Made by a program: the position numbers and the translations under genes. DNA of 64,000 bases. It comes from Lichenostomus cassidix. Its lineage: Eukaryota; Chordata; Aves; Passeriformes; Meliphagidae. The notes beneath the pieces were generated by a model, which was not told where the DNA came from, searched no databases, and saw nothing but the letters and a program-made list of their open reading frames with translations. Location: assembly GCA_008360975.2 (NCBI GenBank), contig CM039182.1:81623405-81687404 (forward strand), given 5' to 3'. Positions 1 through 56,500 of this stretch are shown here, in pieces (within the stretch, counting starts at the first letter, position 1; each line of letters begins with the position of its first letter).

Positions 1-3000
1 CCATGACTGTTTACACCCTCAGATACAACAGGCAGCATCCTGAATCTTAGGGTCTGCTCAAGCATTTCCAAGACTTTCAATCAAATAACTATCTTAGCCC
101 TGTCCTGCAAAATGCTGCTGTACACTTGGATATCTCAGCAGTTCCATAATTTTTGATAAAGACATGCATGGATGATCTGTCTGGCTGTTCTGAACACATT
201 GGAGGCAGAGACATTGGTGCTGAAAACTACCAAAATTCTGCTTTATAAAGCTATAAAACCATGCTGTAATCTAAGGGCACATTGATGACAGATTTTTCTT
301 TTAAGCATCAAATTTAGAACTGCACAGAGTGTACAGAGAAAAAAAACCTCAACTATATCCTGCATAAGTCTGAGAATATTGGTATGATGAATATTGTAGA
401 GTAAGTTACAGGTCAAATCAGACTAACAGAGTTATTTGTCCCCTTTGGGACAGTATTGACTATATTACAACTCTAAATTCCACGTTAAAGCAAGTCACTA
501 AGACCAGACTATACAAGAAGATGGGAGCAACAGCAACATTTATTCCACTTAGACACAGCAGTCCTGGGGTAGATCTCTTCCTCCCCGTGGGAGGACCCTT
601 CTCACTGATGAAGAATTAGCCATTTTTAAGCTATTGCAGACAGCCAGATGCCATGCAATGAGAATTTAAATAGTTTTCATGCTTTCAGGATTACATTCCT
701 CAAAACATCAGACGTTTCCCCTCCCTTAACTTTTGAGTTTGGACCTTTCTGTGCCGGTAGGTCAATGAACAGGCAGAGGAAGCAAGAGCCATCAGGAACC
801 AAGCTAGGATGCCAGACTAGGTCAAATTGTGTTATGAAATTCACACCCAATTTTACCCACTAAAGTGGGTGGCGTTATTGGAGCTGTCTGAAATGTTGTG
901 TTACTTTTTACTCCAGATGCCACATAAGCTTCTAACAGGAAACAGAATAAAAGCCCATGTGTTTCTCCACCAAAACTGAGAAAAGAAGGCTGACTACCTC
1001 AGTTATACTGCATTCCCTAGACAGATTTCATCCAGTCAGATCTTCTACTTGTCACCCAGAGATCTGAAGTGACAGCCAGCTAGCATGTTCAGCATCCCCA
1101 GGAGGTAAGTCACTCCTACATCAAAGCCAAAGATCAAAAGTTTGTCAATACAAGAGCAGTGCAAATGGGTGCAAAAAGCTGGGTGATGGTATCTGTCATC
1201 CCTAGTACTTCACAGCATTTTGACATGGCATCATAAAAGCTAGCTTCTGCCTTGATGAATCTTCAGCTGAAGTATATTCTCAAGTGTCAGAAAGTTCTTT
1301 AAATCTGTGTCTGTAGCTCCTGCCATGACTGACTAAAGAAAAAAAGAGGATCATGCTTCTTTTCTTTTTTTGTCTATTCCTTTTTTCCCCTCTGAAATGA
1401 GGAAAGCCACAGGTAATTTAACCAGTAAAACTATGGATTTGTAATAAAGGGAAATCACTAACATTAATGGAAATATTTCATCTGTTTTGCTCACTTATCA
1501 ACTTTGTGAGACAAGCTGGTGAATTTAATCATACTGTTAACAAATATGCACAGGTGTCTCTCTTTATAATTTCTAACCCATCAGCTTTCACTGTTTGAAA
1601 GTAGCTATAAATTCTCATTTTCTAGCCGTGTGCTTTATATTTCATCCTATCTCTATACACTCAGTACTACAAAACTCCAACACTCTGTACAGGCCACATT
1701 TCCCATATTTGTCACATCAGGACACTCAGCCCATGTGACACTTCTTGTGTCACAATCATTAGCAAACACAGATAAAATAATCTGTTTCCAAAGTTAATCT
1801 TCAACTAACTGCACCACTTTGGCCCAAACATTTGCACTCAGCGCCATCTATTGATACTATTTGGGCTCAGAACACCCTGGCTCAGTCACCACCCAGCACT
1901 GAACCACACCACAGGCTTTACCAAACAATTTAAATTTACAGATGTTAATAGCAGCAATACTGGGTTAGGCATTAGAATACATTTGATAAATTAGTGTTAA
2001 AATTTGCCTCTGCTTCTAATTAGCCCTATTCTGTTGTCCCGCAGAAACAAAAGTGAAATAGTGGTATGATTACCTAATTCCAGATTAGGACTTTTGGAAT
2101 GATTTAGCCTTACTAGTATCTTAGAGATCCTGGAGCCACATGCTCCATACATCATACTACTAGCAGCAGCACTAATAGTAGTAGGGGGTGATTAAGTCCT
2201 TATTAATAGATCTGTAGCTTGGCATGTCACAATTCCCATTCTGCTGGAATGGTTATTTTACATTTTAAGTTAAAATCAATTAAGTCTTGGATTCTGCTTC
2301 CTTTTTCTTGGCGGAAATTTTCTTTTCTACATATCCACTCTTGATAGACATTCTTCACTCTCAGATTTCTATGATGCATCATAAGGGACAATTCTGATCC
2401 AGACAGATACGATCTTGAGTTATTTAGGTAACACTTAGGCTAATAACAGCTTCCAAATCTTAGCTCTAAAAAAAACCTTTTCATGATGCTTACAGTTCCA
2501 TCAATACCATTTTACAACTTTTCAGGGCATCTAAGTAATGTACCTACCCCTGTATTGCAGAATAAAGGCAAACAAGCACATTTTAATTATCAAAAGTTTC
2601 CATGATGAATCTGTGCAACTCACTGGGAAAAAAAAGGTGAAGGACTTGTCAATTTGGAGTATTTTGCTGATGTCCTACACAAGCCACTACTCCCACACAT
2701 CTTCATTGTGTTACCATTGCAAATGCAACGTGATTCAGAAGACAAAACATTGTTACCAGTAATAATACAGAGAAGATACAAAAGAAATTATTTCTTGATC
2801 AGTAATTTATGCTTGGGGACTAATCATTTCAAGGGATTATCAACTTCAGAAATCACTAGGTTCTTACCTGTTTCAATCTATTGGTCCTAGAATTTGCCGA
2901 TTTATTTTATCAAGTGCAGGACAAAGCAAAAAACCAAATACCTACCTGACTTGTGTCCCCATAGAAAAACTTCAGAAACCCAGCAGGGTAAAGTTAAAAA

Positions 3001-6000
3001 AAAAAAAAAAAGTTCTTTTTTTAAGGTATCACAGAAAAATTTAAGGGGGAAAACCCCTATAGAGGTGAAGTAGTCCAGCAGGACTGACTGAAATTAGAAT
3101 GGGTTACCTGGGCCCTAGTCCAGCCAGGTTTTTACAGTATCAAAGGATGGAAATCTCACTACCAGACCAGATCACTTGTATCCCAGTGCTTAACCACTCA
3201 TAATTCCTAATACTCACACAGCACATGCATCTCCCATAACCTCACATTCCTTGACCACTCTCTTTTAATAGAGGATTGGGAGCAAACAGCAAGTCATCTT
3301 GTTCAGCCACTGTGTTAGGAACAGTGGAGAAAGCTGTTGCACAGACCTGCTCTGTTACTCCCTAATCTGAGGGGCAAACACACCTGCTGGACTGCCTTGG
3401 CTCCCTCCAGGGCCCTTGTGAACACACAACAAATCCTGCATTTGCAACTCTGCTCTGCTCATCCACAGAAAACTGCATGCACATATATGAATAACTAATA
3501 GCATAATCTTCTTTTCTATTCCTAAATCTCCTAAAGAATTCCCCCAAGGGAACAGAGATTTGATGAACTCACCCACAATTATACAGTACATGGTACTCAA
3601 TGACTCCTATGAGCTGGACATGCAACCCTTGACAAGGGCAAGATTGCACCTACTCATTTTGGCTCCTGAAATTAGCCAGATGCATACAATGGCAATCCTG
3701 AAGGTGTGGATATAGCTCATCAGAACATTCAGCTTTTCTTCTCTAGAAAGGAGGAGCAAGGCGCAAGGAATTTTCTTACAAAGGTTTCCTCACGACAGAA
3801 TGCTCACACACGGATCAGTGCCAAAACTTTCATTAAAAAATAGTGGCAATTTTAGCACAGGGGTTATGGACTTTCAGTTTAAACATGCATTCATCCTGTA
3901 ACACAGAAAATCCTGTACTAGGAGCTCCTAAATCCTGTTGGTTTAGGTTTGAAAATAAGTCACTGAAGCATTTTCTTGGAACACATATTTTAGTAAAACC
4001 ATAAGTCAACCTGCTGTTCAACTCTCCTAAGTTACTGAAGCAGGAAGCAGCTTTGTGCTTCCTAAGAATCCGTATCAGAAGAATATGTCACATTTTGGTA
4101 GCTAAGGGGAAAATAGCTGGTGTTGGATGAGATGCCCTTTATTTTTCCTGACCTCACACACAGGCATGCATATCATCAGTATGCGCTGCATATGGGCCAT
4201 TCAAAATTTCTTTTTATGCTCAGGCAACAATCCCTCAATAGAAAAGGATTATGGAAAAAGCAAATGCTTGGAGAATCCTTAATTGATTTGAAACCGAAAG
4301 GCTACTGTGGCATAGGCAGCTCTAAGCCAAAACTTTTGCAGTAGCATAATACTGAGAACTGTCACCAGAGCATTAGACAGGCACTATCAGTTAAGTTCTG
4401 GGGCATCCTCTGGTATTTTTCTTCACACATCTTTCCTGATCTCCCGATGTTTGTTTTTCAGGCTTCTCTTCTATGGCTACTTCCAAAATCCCCCTTTTTT
4501 GGCACATCTTTTCCACAACGCTTCAAGCCCCAATCAAAAACAGTCTAAGTGCGCAAGAGCAGCTACCTAATTGATGGCTCTGTCATGTCTTTCAGTTGAA
4601 GAATTCAGGTCATAACTTTGGTTTAGTCCAGGTATTTTTAAATTTATAACCAGACTATACAGGCAGCAGTCAGCAATTAGGACTCTCTTGTCCTTGAGAG
4701 TACAGAAGTCGACACATTTACTTCCCCACATGTATACACTGAGTGATCAGCTGCCTCTTAGCTCACAATTTAGGCTCTTCTTTTTACCCACAAATGATGA
4801 AGAGCTCACATTGCTTAAAGGTGTGCTGTATTCCAATGCTACTCTGACTATTGCTATGCCCATTCTCAAGAGGCTGTTCCCATGGAAAGAAACAGTGCTG
4901 AACCAGCAGCACTGTACTGGCAGTCAAATTTCTGTCTTCTTACCCTTCCCCAGTGCGCAGGGATGGAGTTATAGGGAAAGTCCAACACAACAGCAGCACT
5001 GACATCTCTTGTAAACAGGAATAGATCCCAACTGAGCTCTTTCTATGATGGACTCTCTGGGTCCCACCCCTCCATTCATTTTGCAGCCTCTTCCTTCAAC
5101 ATCAGAAGTCCATGACTAATTTTGCTTATGAACCATGTACAAAATAGTCACTACGGCTGGGATCGAGTAGATGGCTCAGATTATTATCAGACAACAAGGG
5201 TTCGTTCAAAGGACTATCCTACCTAATGCATTAAACATAGACTGCTATCAAGGATAGACAGTTGGGCAGAATCTGTGGGAAGAATAAAGCAAAACCATCA
5301 TCTGGACAGAAAGAGGGAAAAGGTGGAGCCCGGGAAACCAATGCTGCTGCACTTAATCTTTGTGTCTGCAAAGATTATATATCCCTCTGTCAGCCATGTC
5401 CCACTAGCTAACTAAATTGACAGAAGAAAAAATTGTTATTATCCCAACTACTGTTGAGTGCTTTTATTTTCCCTTCCCACCACCTCTCCGCTTTTCTCCA
5501 GCAGATACTCCTTAAGACTGACCAAGTACCACAGATCTCTCTGGCTGTCAATCCTTAGCCCTGCACTGCTGTCTATTAACAACACTTCAGTTCCCTTTCT
5601 CGGCATTCACAGACTTATATTAGTTCCTTCCAAAGACTCATTTCTAAAGTTTTGAATTACAGTCAGTTAACTGACACTTCAGAGTCCTCTCAGAGGGTTA
5701 ACACAACTCAATGAAAAAAGACAAGACACATCCAATCTTTGAGGAGGCTGAAACCTAGACAAAGATTTTGAAAGGAATTTAGAAACCACAGGGAGGGACT
5801 AGGCAAAAAAAAAAGGTAATGAAAAGTTAAGGTATCCCAAGGAATTAAGTCGGTTGATCTCCTCTTGAGAATACCGCAGGAACTACCTCCAGCTCCTTTG
5901 CTTTCTCATTATCGAGGGATAAATCCACAACCACAAAAGCAACATTCATGCTCATTACTCCCTTTAGAAACACACCACCAACATTTGAGGGAACCCATCC

Positions 6001-6129
6001 ACCTTCCAACCTCATTCTGAAGGTGCTCAGCATGAACAATTTAAAGTAGATATTCAAAGCGTACATCAAAGAATGGGGCAAGTTCAAGTGTTACTTCATC
6101 CATGAAGTTTCCCATAAAAAAGGACAGAA
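1..6129. other. Downstream flank of TENT4A, no gene seen
   Basis: This is about 6.1 kb beyond the inferred 3' end of TENT4A. Open frames on either strand are short (about 100 codons or fewer), have no recognisable domain and lack splice-site context, so I call none of them genes. Base composition is A+T-rich like the introns. It contains an A-run near 2997-3012 and a small perfect hairpin at 4892-4915 (9-bp arms, 6-nt loop). I recognise no CR1, LTR, tRNA or CRISPR sequence here. In mammals the region downstream of TENT4A is gene-poor, which agrees with this, but synteny cannot be tested from the window. Confidence 0.6.
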
Positions 6130-6148
6130 GAGTGACTGGTCTCCAAAG

Positions 6149-6154
6149 TTTATT
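6149..6154 (-). terminator. Poly(A) signal AATAAA of TENT4A
   Basis: A canonical AATAAA reads on the minus strand about 2.03 kb past the stop codon. A UGUA element of the kind bound by CFIm lies about 25 nt upstream (6178-6181). CA dinucleotides 15-20 nt downstream (about 6132-6137) offer plausible cleavage points, followed by a U-rich stretch. This is the best candidate for the main transcript end. Confidence 0.7.
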
Positions 6155-7704
6155 AAAAATCAAAGAATAGAAAACTTTACATAAAAATATGTCAATTTTA
6201 GCTTCCACATAGTTGTCCACACAAAAAATTTAAACATTTTTTTAAACCTGTAGCACATAACCACAGTGATAGCCAGGCCAATTCATTTGGTTCACCATGA
6301 CTGAAGTGTTACATGATACCACTATTTGAATGAGTTTTGCTTTAAAATGGACGCTAGTATAAGACACCAATTAAAGCCTCTGAAGGCTCTTTAATGTAGT
6401 TATGCTCAATATTGCTAGTGTGTGAAGACTAAGCAGTACAGGCTCATGTAACAGCCCTTAGATATTATTTATGAATCAGCTCACAATTTCTAGAACTTTT
6501 TGTTTTAATTGTGATGAGTCTGGAGCATTAAGACAAACTTTCTGCAAACAGATATGCACTACTCTACTTTGGAATGTTGCCCTCTCTTCCCTCAAGGACC
6601 TGTTTGTGTTTGACAAATTCAGTAATAACATGAACTACTTCTGCTTCAAAGGCATACAGCATAGTAAAAAGCTTCATGCTTGACACCTCATTTCAATATT
6701 CAGGTATCAGTTTTAAAACCTTCTCTATCTGTACACAGTATAGATGTCTCGTTAACAGGATTCTTCAGCTTTCTGTGCTAGTGGACTTACATAACTTACC
6801 TGTAGTTTTCTGTATAGCTTAACTCTCATTTAAAAAAAGGGAAGTCAGAGGGCATGAGATGTGACCTACTCCCAGGACAACTGTGGTGCTTTAAAAACTC
6901 AGGGTTAGGCAGGATGTACATTTTTCAAAAAGTTAAGGACAGTGTTTGTCATGGCAATACACACTTGCATAGTATACCTGTATGCATCTGTAAATTAAGT
7001 GCCAGCCACTCATACTGTGTACAACACTGGGCTGTGCTCTCCTGCAACACATTAAAAGATACTTCTTGTAATGCTTAGAGCAGCTGAAGTACTTTTTATA
7101 TATTTGCTCTTAACAGAACTAATGCATACTACTATACAGATTCCTTAATGGAATCAACATATTTCCTTTCTCCACATTCCTTAAGCCGGGTACCTCTGTT
7201 TAATAGTGTTGTTTCAACCCAAACATTAACAGGTTACGTTACTAAAATGCATCAAAGCCTGTAGTTCACAGCTTTTAGTTTTCATATCAGGACTTGAACC
7301 AACCTTTTTCCTATTCCTCTCAAAAGTTTTACTTCTGGTACTACAAATGTTGGATTTGTTGTCTAGGTAAAGAAAATTAAAACTCATTGGTCAGAGCAAG
7401 ACGACTGATAGAGGCCAGACAATGAGCTAAAAAACACAGGGTCAAAATGCTTTGGAGCTTAGTAAATTCTTAAAATTGTAAGCCAAATCGCACTTTCATT
7501 GTGAATCAAGAAGCCTCAAATATTACCAAATGTCATGTTTATAACACTGCTCAGACAACCTGCCAAAACTATGACCCCAACTTAGATAATGCAACCTGGG
7601 AAAGGATCTGTAAATTAAAAAACCTCTTCCCCTTAAATATAACTTATGTGATAATATGAAATTAAATTAAAAATTCCAAGTTATTGCACAAATCATACTT
7701 CCAA

Positions 7705-7712
7705 TATTTACA
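7705..7712 (-). promoter_or_regulatory. Candidate Pumilio response element in the 3' UTR
   Basis: The minus strand reads TGTAAATA, an exact match to the Pumilio consensus UGUANAUA, inside the TENT4A 3' UTR. Pumilio proteins bind this octamer and generally destabilise the mRNA. One octamer in 2 kb of A+T-rich UTR is not far from chance expectation, so this is only a candidate. Confidence 0.35.
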
Positions 7713-8187
7713 GAGAAAAAAAACTGAGCTTTGAAAAAAACAAAACAAAACAAAAAAAACCGGGAGAGCAGCAAATTCACTTTTATGAATTCCCAACTTG
7801 ATTTGCTGCAAAGAAAAAAAAATTCCAAGGGGCTGAAGTTTCCTTCACTTCTAAAATAAAAGAAAAGGAACAGATATAGCCACAGCAAAAAAGCTACAGC
7901 ATTTGTAAATGTCCTTGCAGTTCTATTGTCAGAGCTGCTTCGGCACTGAATGAACCATTGTGGGAAGGCAGAAAACAAACTTCCACATTTAATAAGGCTT
8001 CACAGATAAGCACAACTACTTCTTGAAGATGGACTGAACCACCACACAAAGAAACATGCAAAGAAGTCAGCTGCAGATATTTGGCAACACCAATAAAACG
8101 ATGTGCTGGACGCTGGTCTCCATCCCTCAAGTCGAGTGGCACTCACTCAGTTTGTCTGAACAGGGAAGGTCATTTTGGCATTTGCCA

Positions 8188-50536
<42,349 letters not shown>

Positions 50537-53500
50537 TTAGCTATTACAATAAATTTTACCAGAAACAGGCTATAGGATTTATTTAATATCTTTCTTTAAC
50601 CAAAGAGCTCAGAACACAAACTCTAGTAGACATTTACTAAATTTCTTACTGGCTCAACAGTGAAGGCCAAATCCAATTCCTGATTCTCAATGATTACTTT
50701 CTTTAAAATCAAAGCTGACTCAAACTACAAAATTATGCAAAAGTGAAGCAACACAAGATCAACTGAAGTCTTCAAGCAGGCTTATTCTTCCAGCAGTTCT
50801 TACTTCTGTGTATGTGGCAGCTTACACAGAATGCAAACAGGCTACTGGCATTAACGAATTTTTGCAGAGGACAATAAAAAGGACATTTGAGTATTTCTTC
50901 ATGTGAAAATGTCCACTTTGACAAATGGAGGTTCCTTTGACACTCAAGCCCTTCATTAGCTATTAATTCATATAGAAAGTGACCTTCCAACTGAACTCAG
51001 TGAGAAATGTTAAATATATTTTCAAGTGTAAAGTATTTTTATACCAGTGTTATATGAGGAGTTCTGACACTGTAACCTTATACACCTATTAAGCCCTTTT
51101 GTTTCACATCTACCAATACTACAGAACTCTTGCTGCCAAATTTGAGTTTTCAGGTGAATGTCATGTCTGCCTTCAATGGAAAAGCATCAAGCCATGCCAA
51201 ACAAAAAATGCAAATAACTACTGCTGTGACTTTTTTCCAAAACATCTTTTCGCTGTTGACATATTTCTAAGATTTCTGTCTAACTCACAAAAGGTTTCTA
51301 GTCAACACTGTAGTGAAATCCAAATACTATCCTAAACCCAAAAATCAGTCTATAGTTTATATGCTTAGCGTTCCAAAAGGAAAATTTAATACAACTCTAG
51401 TAGAACTCAACTGTTCATCTGAGACTTTTACAATTCATTTTTACTAGGTAATTCCCTTGCTAGCAGATAACCTCCAAGAGACAACATGCCTAATTTTTAA
51501 GTCTCAGTATTCCTCTTCACGCACGAAGAGATTTTAGCAGCAAAGCACAAAGTTATTTCCAAAAAGCACACATATTTAGAATTACTTTGCATTTTCTCTT
51601 ATCTTCAACTGAGCCTGGACCCAAAACTGAACATTTAACTACACAGCAGATTTAACTAACATTTCAATTTGCTGATTAATCTACTGGAATCCAAACTTTT
51701 AGAGCAAGACAGAAAATGCAAACTAACATGCTTGTATTTGGTTTTGTTTATACAAAGTATGCTTTTTTCCTACCTTTCAAAGACAAAAAGACCAATAAAT
51801 AAAATACTTGAATACCCTAACAGCAGTGGGGCCAAACTAAAGACTTCCCATTCTCCTGCCTATAATAATCTGTAGTAGGCAGATATGGGGTGAAAGTAAG
51901 GAAAAGCAGGTAAAGCAAAGGGGCAGCCATCCTTCCCAAGTCTCCAGTAATTTCCTTTAGCATACTTTTGGGGTGAATCCCAACCATGACGCATATTAGC
52001 TCAAAGGACTTTTCTTCCATAGATTTTTCCAGGTCTTTTAGTCCATTTCTGCTTTGTTATTCATGGTATTCCATGAGAATTTAAGTATGCAACAGAATTA
52101 AGTGTGCTTTATTTTAAACTGCTGCCTTGTAATGATTTTATCTTATGCTTTTTCTTGGGGCAAAAGAAGTTGTTACTGGCACTTCATCTCAAAACATAAG
52201 ACTTCTCAGGCTCTTGATTCATATCCATTTGTCTCTATTCACCAGATGTTTTCCAAGCTACTAATCCTCATTGGTTTCTGTCTCCTTAAACAAGAGAAAG
52301 CCCAAAGTTTGATCACTACTAACCTTCCTCAGCTTGTTTTCAATTTGCACATTCTCTGACAGGTGGGCAGAAATACACACAGAGTCACCATGTAATCCTG
52401 CCATTCAGTCCAGGACACACACCTGTTTCCATTTTATTGTCCCTACACTTATGAATATTGCTGCTACTTGAGGGTATCTGAGCACACAGCTGCTCTTTAA
52501 GAGACCACTATGAAGGAGCTTCAAGGCATTTTCTGAACAAAACCACTAACACAAAGCCCACCCACTGGGTATACTCAGCCTAAGTTATTTTTCTTGAGTC
52601 GTGATTCTGTATTTACTAGAATTTAATTTTACCAACAATTTTATAACCTAATGAACAATAAACTCCCACTGCGTCTGTCTGCAGTCAGCTCTAGCTTTGT
52701 ATTATCCTTTCTATCCTTTTCTCACTCATTTCTTCCCCCCAGGTATTTATGAATACATTGAGCAACAGCCTTGAGTAACTCTATTTGTAACCTTCCCTTA
52801 TTGTAAAGTAAATAATTTATTCCTTCCTTTGGCTACTTGTACGCAGCTAGCCCAGCAAACCTGCAAATGTTTGATTTGTAGTCTTCAAAAAGAATCTCAA
52901 ACATTCTTCTGAAAAAAATCCAGCAGTTGTGTTATCAAACTGAACACAGGAATATGGATTAACAATGAATCCTTCAAGAAAATGAGACCTGTGAAACACA
53001 ACTACTTTTATCAAAACATGCACTACACCCTTTCTTTACATTTGCTCATACAACAAGTTCTGTTTTGTTATGGTATCAGCCCCATCCAACCATTCCAGGA
53101 GATCCAGGTATTTCTGGAAAAAATGCATTTACAGTAGCCATCCTGTGTTAAGGAAGGAGGGGAAAAAAGGGGTCTCCATCCCCATATGCATCACAACCTC
53201 TACCATACACAGCAGAGTCTTTCAAAAGCAGCCCCAGTGCATCACTGAGCTCAGAAAAATAGCCAACACACAAGTACTCTCTCACTTTGATTCGTCACTG
53301 AGCTTCTCTTCAGATGATTAACACTGTCACAATTGTTAACCATGTCATGAAAGACTCAGAAGAATATCACTCATCAGGAGTCTACATTTCTTTCCCTGAT
53401 CTGCTTTTTAATATGAAGAAAGGTTCATATTTCCTACTCTGCACTGGCAATGCAGTACTTAGTTTAATGCTTCAGTCTGCACAGGACAACAACCAAGGGC

Positions 53501-56500
53501 CAGATAATCAAAGCTCATTGAGAGTTCAAGACATACCCACGGCTAACTCCTCTGAAATTCTTCAGCATATACCACAAGACATGGGGGTACAACAGGTACC
53601 ATTCTGCTGACTCGATTTAAACTCCTGTTGAAATTTAAAATTACACTTGCCTGGAGTCAGAGAAAGTTCTGGTGAGAAGTGTCTTAAGTCCTATGACAGA
53701 AAGCAACGCAATTAGTTCACTTAGTTCTTGATCTGCCTTCCCCCAGGGGCCTTTCATGTCTCTCCATGAGCCCTATTGACTCTGGCAAGTTTCTTGCTTT
53801 CAATGTGAAAGACTTTCAGGTCTCATTGCATTTAGCAAACCATTTCTCAACTCTCTGTCTCAACAGACTTCTCTTTTGTTTGCTCTCTCCAGTTTTCGTT
53901 AATTCAACAGTTTCTGCTTCTTAGAGATCGTCTGCTTGGTCTACGTCCTTCTGGATTAGAATCAATGCTATACTCACAGTCTGCATATGACAACACAACC
54001 ACTGTAACATTTTACCTTTTGGTTTTCACCTGAAGAAGTGTCTCAAAACAGAGATGCTTTTTTAAAATTGTATGTTACAGAACTTCGCATTTTTGTAAAC
54101 ATCTTTGCTCAGACAAGGTTACTGAAACACAGTCACAAGAAAAACCCAGCTCTTAAGTATATAAAACAAGATCCTGTATGCAGTTCAGGACTAATGCCAG
54201 AGTAACTCCTCTACTAGCTGAAGGAATACTGCGGTGTCTGAAAAAAACAGGTAACAGTGGAATACTCAGCCAGCCAATACAGGGATAGCTTTTACATTAG
54301 TATTTTGTCCACACAGGCTCTATGATTTTCATAAGCACTTCTTAAGCCAGGACTGTGACAGTATTTTAAGCATTAGGAACACAATTTCCATTTGAAGCAC
54401 ATGGTGTACATGCAGATACAAGTCACATCCTAACTTTTTCATAGAACTTCCTTCAACATATAGCACAAGTCAACCTTCTCAATTTGCTTCTTAGAGAATG
54501 TGGACTCCCAACAGCATCACAGCACCTAGCTATCTCTTATAAAATTTTAAGATGCCTATTGTATTACTTTACTAGCAAATGCAAGCCTTGTAATCAACTT
54601 TTTCTCAAGACAGTCTTATGTATTTATATAAATACTGGGAAAGAAACTTGTTGGTGAGCTATAACTGTACTCTTACTTAATATAAGATGGCAAAGATTAG
54701 AATGCAGGGATGCAGAAAGAGGCTACTTGTACTTGTTACACTATTCAGGTTGCTAATTTCAACAGCCTGGAGGAACCTACCGTTCACTGATGCTATTACT
54801 GCTAAGCACAGCAAGCATCTGCTGCTTACAGGCTGAACTATGCAACAGAATTAACATCATCTGTTTATCAAAAAATTACCCCTTTTACTGTTTTAGAAAA
54901 GGCAGACACATTTCTAGTCTCCAAGTTAAAATAACACTCAGGTGATGTTCTCAGACTTTTGCAATGTTTTTGCTTAAAGGCAAGTTTTTAAGAAAGGAGA
55001 TCATCCACTTTACTCATTTACCGCAAATATTATACATGAGATTAACTTATTACTTCAAGGGCTAACTTCAATGCAGCGAAATGAATTTCTCAAACATCAT
55101 CAACAAACTAGAAGGTAAATGAAAAGCTACAGAGAGTTTGTTCACTCAAGTAGGCATCTAGTTCCTTTTCAACATGACTATGCTACTAAGCACATTATTC
55201 TAAAGGAACAGACAGAAATATGACTGCATCTTTTACGTCGAACAAATAATGCTTTTTAAAAACATCCTTTACTTACTAGAGTGAATGTTTTTCCTAACTG
55301 AAGTCTAACACATCATCCAAAAATCTTTATAAAAGGAAAGCACAAATGCCACAGTTAAAGCATGGGGATCTAACACTAGGGGATTGTAGAAAAGGGCAGT
55401 AAAGAAATGGGGAAGTATAGGCAGGATCTCAAAAGAATCTTTGTTGAAATCAAGGTTACAAGTCATACAATACATTCCTTCAATGAAGGATGAACTCCAA
55501 AACATGCGTGAGGACTTCATTGTCTCAAGACTAAATGGTGAAAGGCACAGCACTGCACATATTTTGGAAAGCTGTTGAACTGTACCTTCACCTATGACTA
55601 GAGCAAAGCACAATTGCATTATCATGGAAATGCAGGTGAAATCTCACACACAACAATCAAATGCATTCAATAGTTGAAAGTGGTCTTACAGTCTAAAACT
55701 AAGGAACACAATTCAGTGAAATAAAGGAGAATACATATATGTATGAGTGAAAACAGTAATATATTCTGAGACAGACTTTTCCCAGTATGATCTAAGCTTA
55801 AGACAACTGCAAAAGGGGCTGAAATACAACTATGACCAAGAAGAGCTGAGCTACAATTCTTCTCTTCCGACTCCCACTCAAAACATTCATCAGATGCTTT
55901 TACCTTTGTATATTAGTCCTCCTCAACACCAGTAAGGCTTAGGCAGTACAACTCTTATGCCCTATGCAATGTTCTAAGCTTACAGATGAGAACAGTGCTA
56001 CACTCACAGACTGTACTGAACCAAATCAGTCTCATTTACTATGTTATTCAGACAGCAATTATCTTTGTCACTGTAATTGTATAGAAGGCAGCAAACTCCA
56101 AAGACTGGCAGAATGAAAAAAAATCTCAACTGTATAGAACTTATGAATCAGAGCTGTGAAATGTTTTAGGTAACCTAAATACTAAACTCAAGTAAGAATT
56201 GAGCTTTCTTCACAAGTTAGCTACGAAGAAGAGGATGGAAGAAAAAAAGTACTTTTGTTCTCATCCACAGAACAAAGAGTAGTTTATAAAATATATTGTG
56301 CCTTTTACACAAGAGATCATATTGTTCTTATTTCTTAAGCTTTCTCTTTGCCCCACAGCAATGCAAATCAGAGTCCATCTTAACTTTATACCAAGTTTCT
56401 TGCCAATTATCTTTTACCTCCTAGGAACACCTTGACAGTTGATGCGCTCAAGAAACTAAGTCTGTTGGATTGATTTACACTGCAAATTTCCCGACCTAAG

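Larger units (their letters stand above)
6130..8187 (-). other. TENT4A: TENT4A 3' untranslated region
   Basis: This is the stretch between the TAA stop and the predicted cleavage site, about 2.06 kb, close to the 3' UTR length I recall for mammalian TENT4A. It is A+T-rich and has no splice-like interruption that I can see. ATTAAA-type hexamers on the minus strand near 7984-7993, 7199-7204 and 6390-6395 could serve as weaker alternative poly(A) signals. The short open frames overlapping it on both strands are incidental. The exact 3' end is inferred from the AATAAA hexamer. Confidence 0.75.

Noticed and set aside
5845..6087. An 80-codon minus-strand open frame just beyond the TENT4A poly(A) signal
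   Set aside because: Its position could suggest an extra terminal exon, but the stop in exon w11 ends the protein and no acceptor or similarity supports it.
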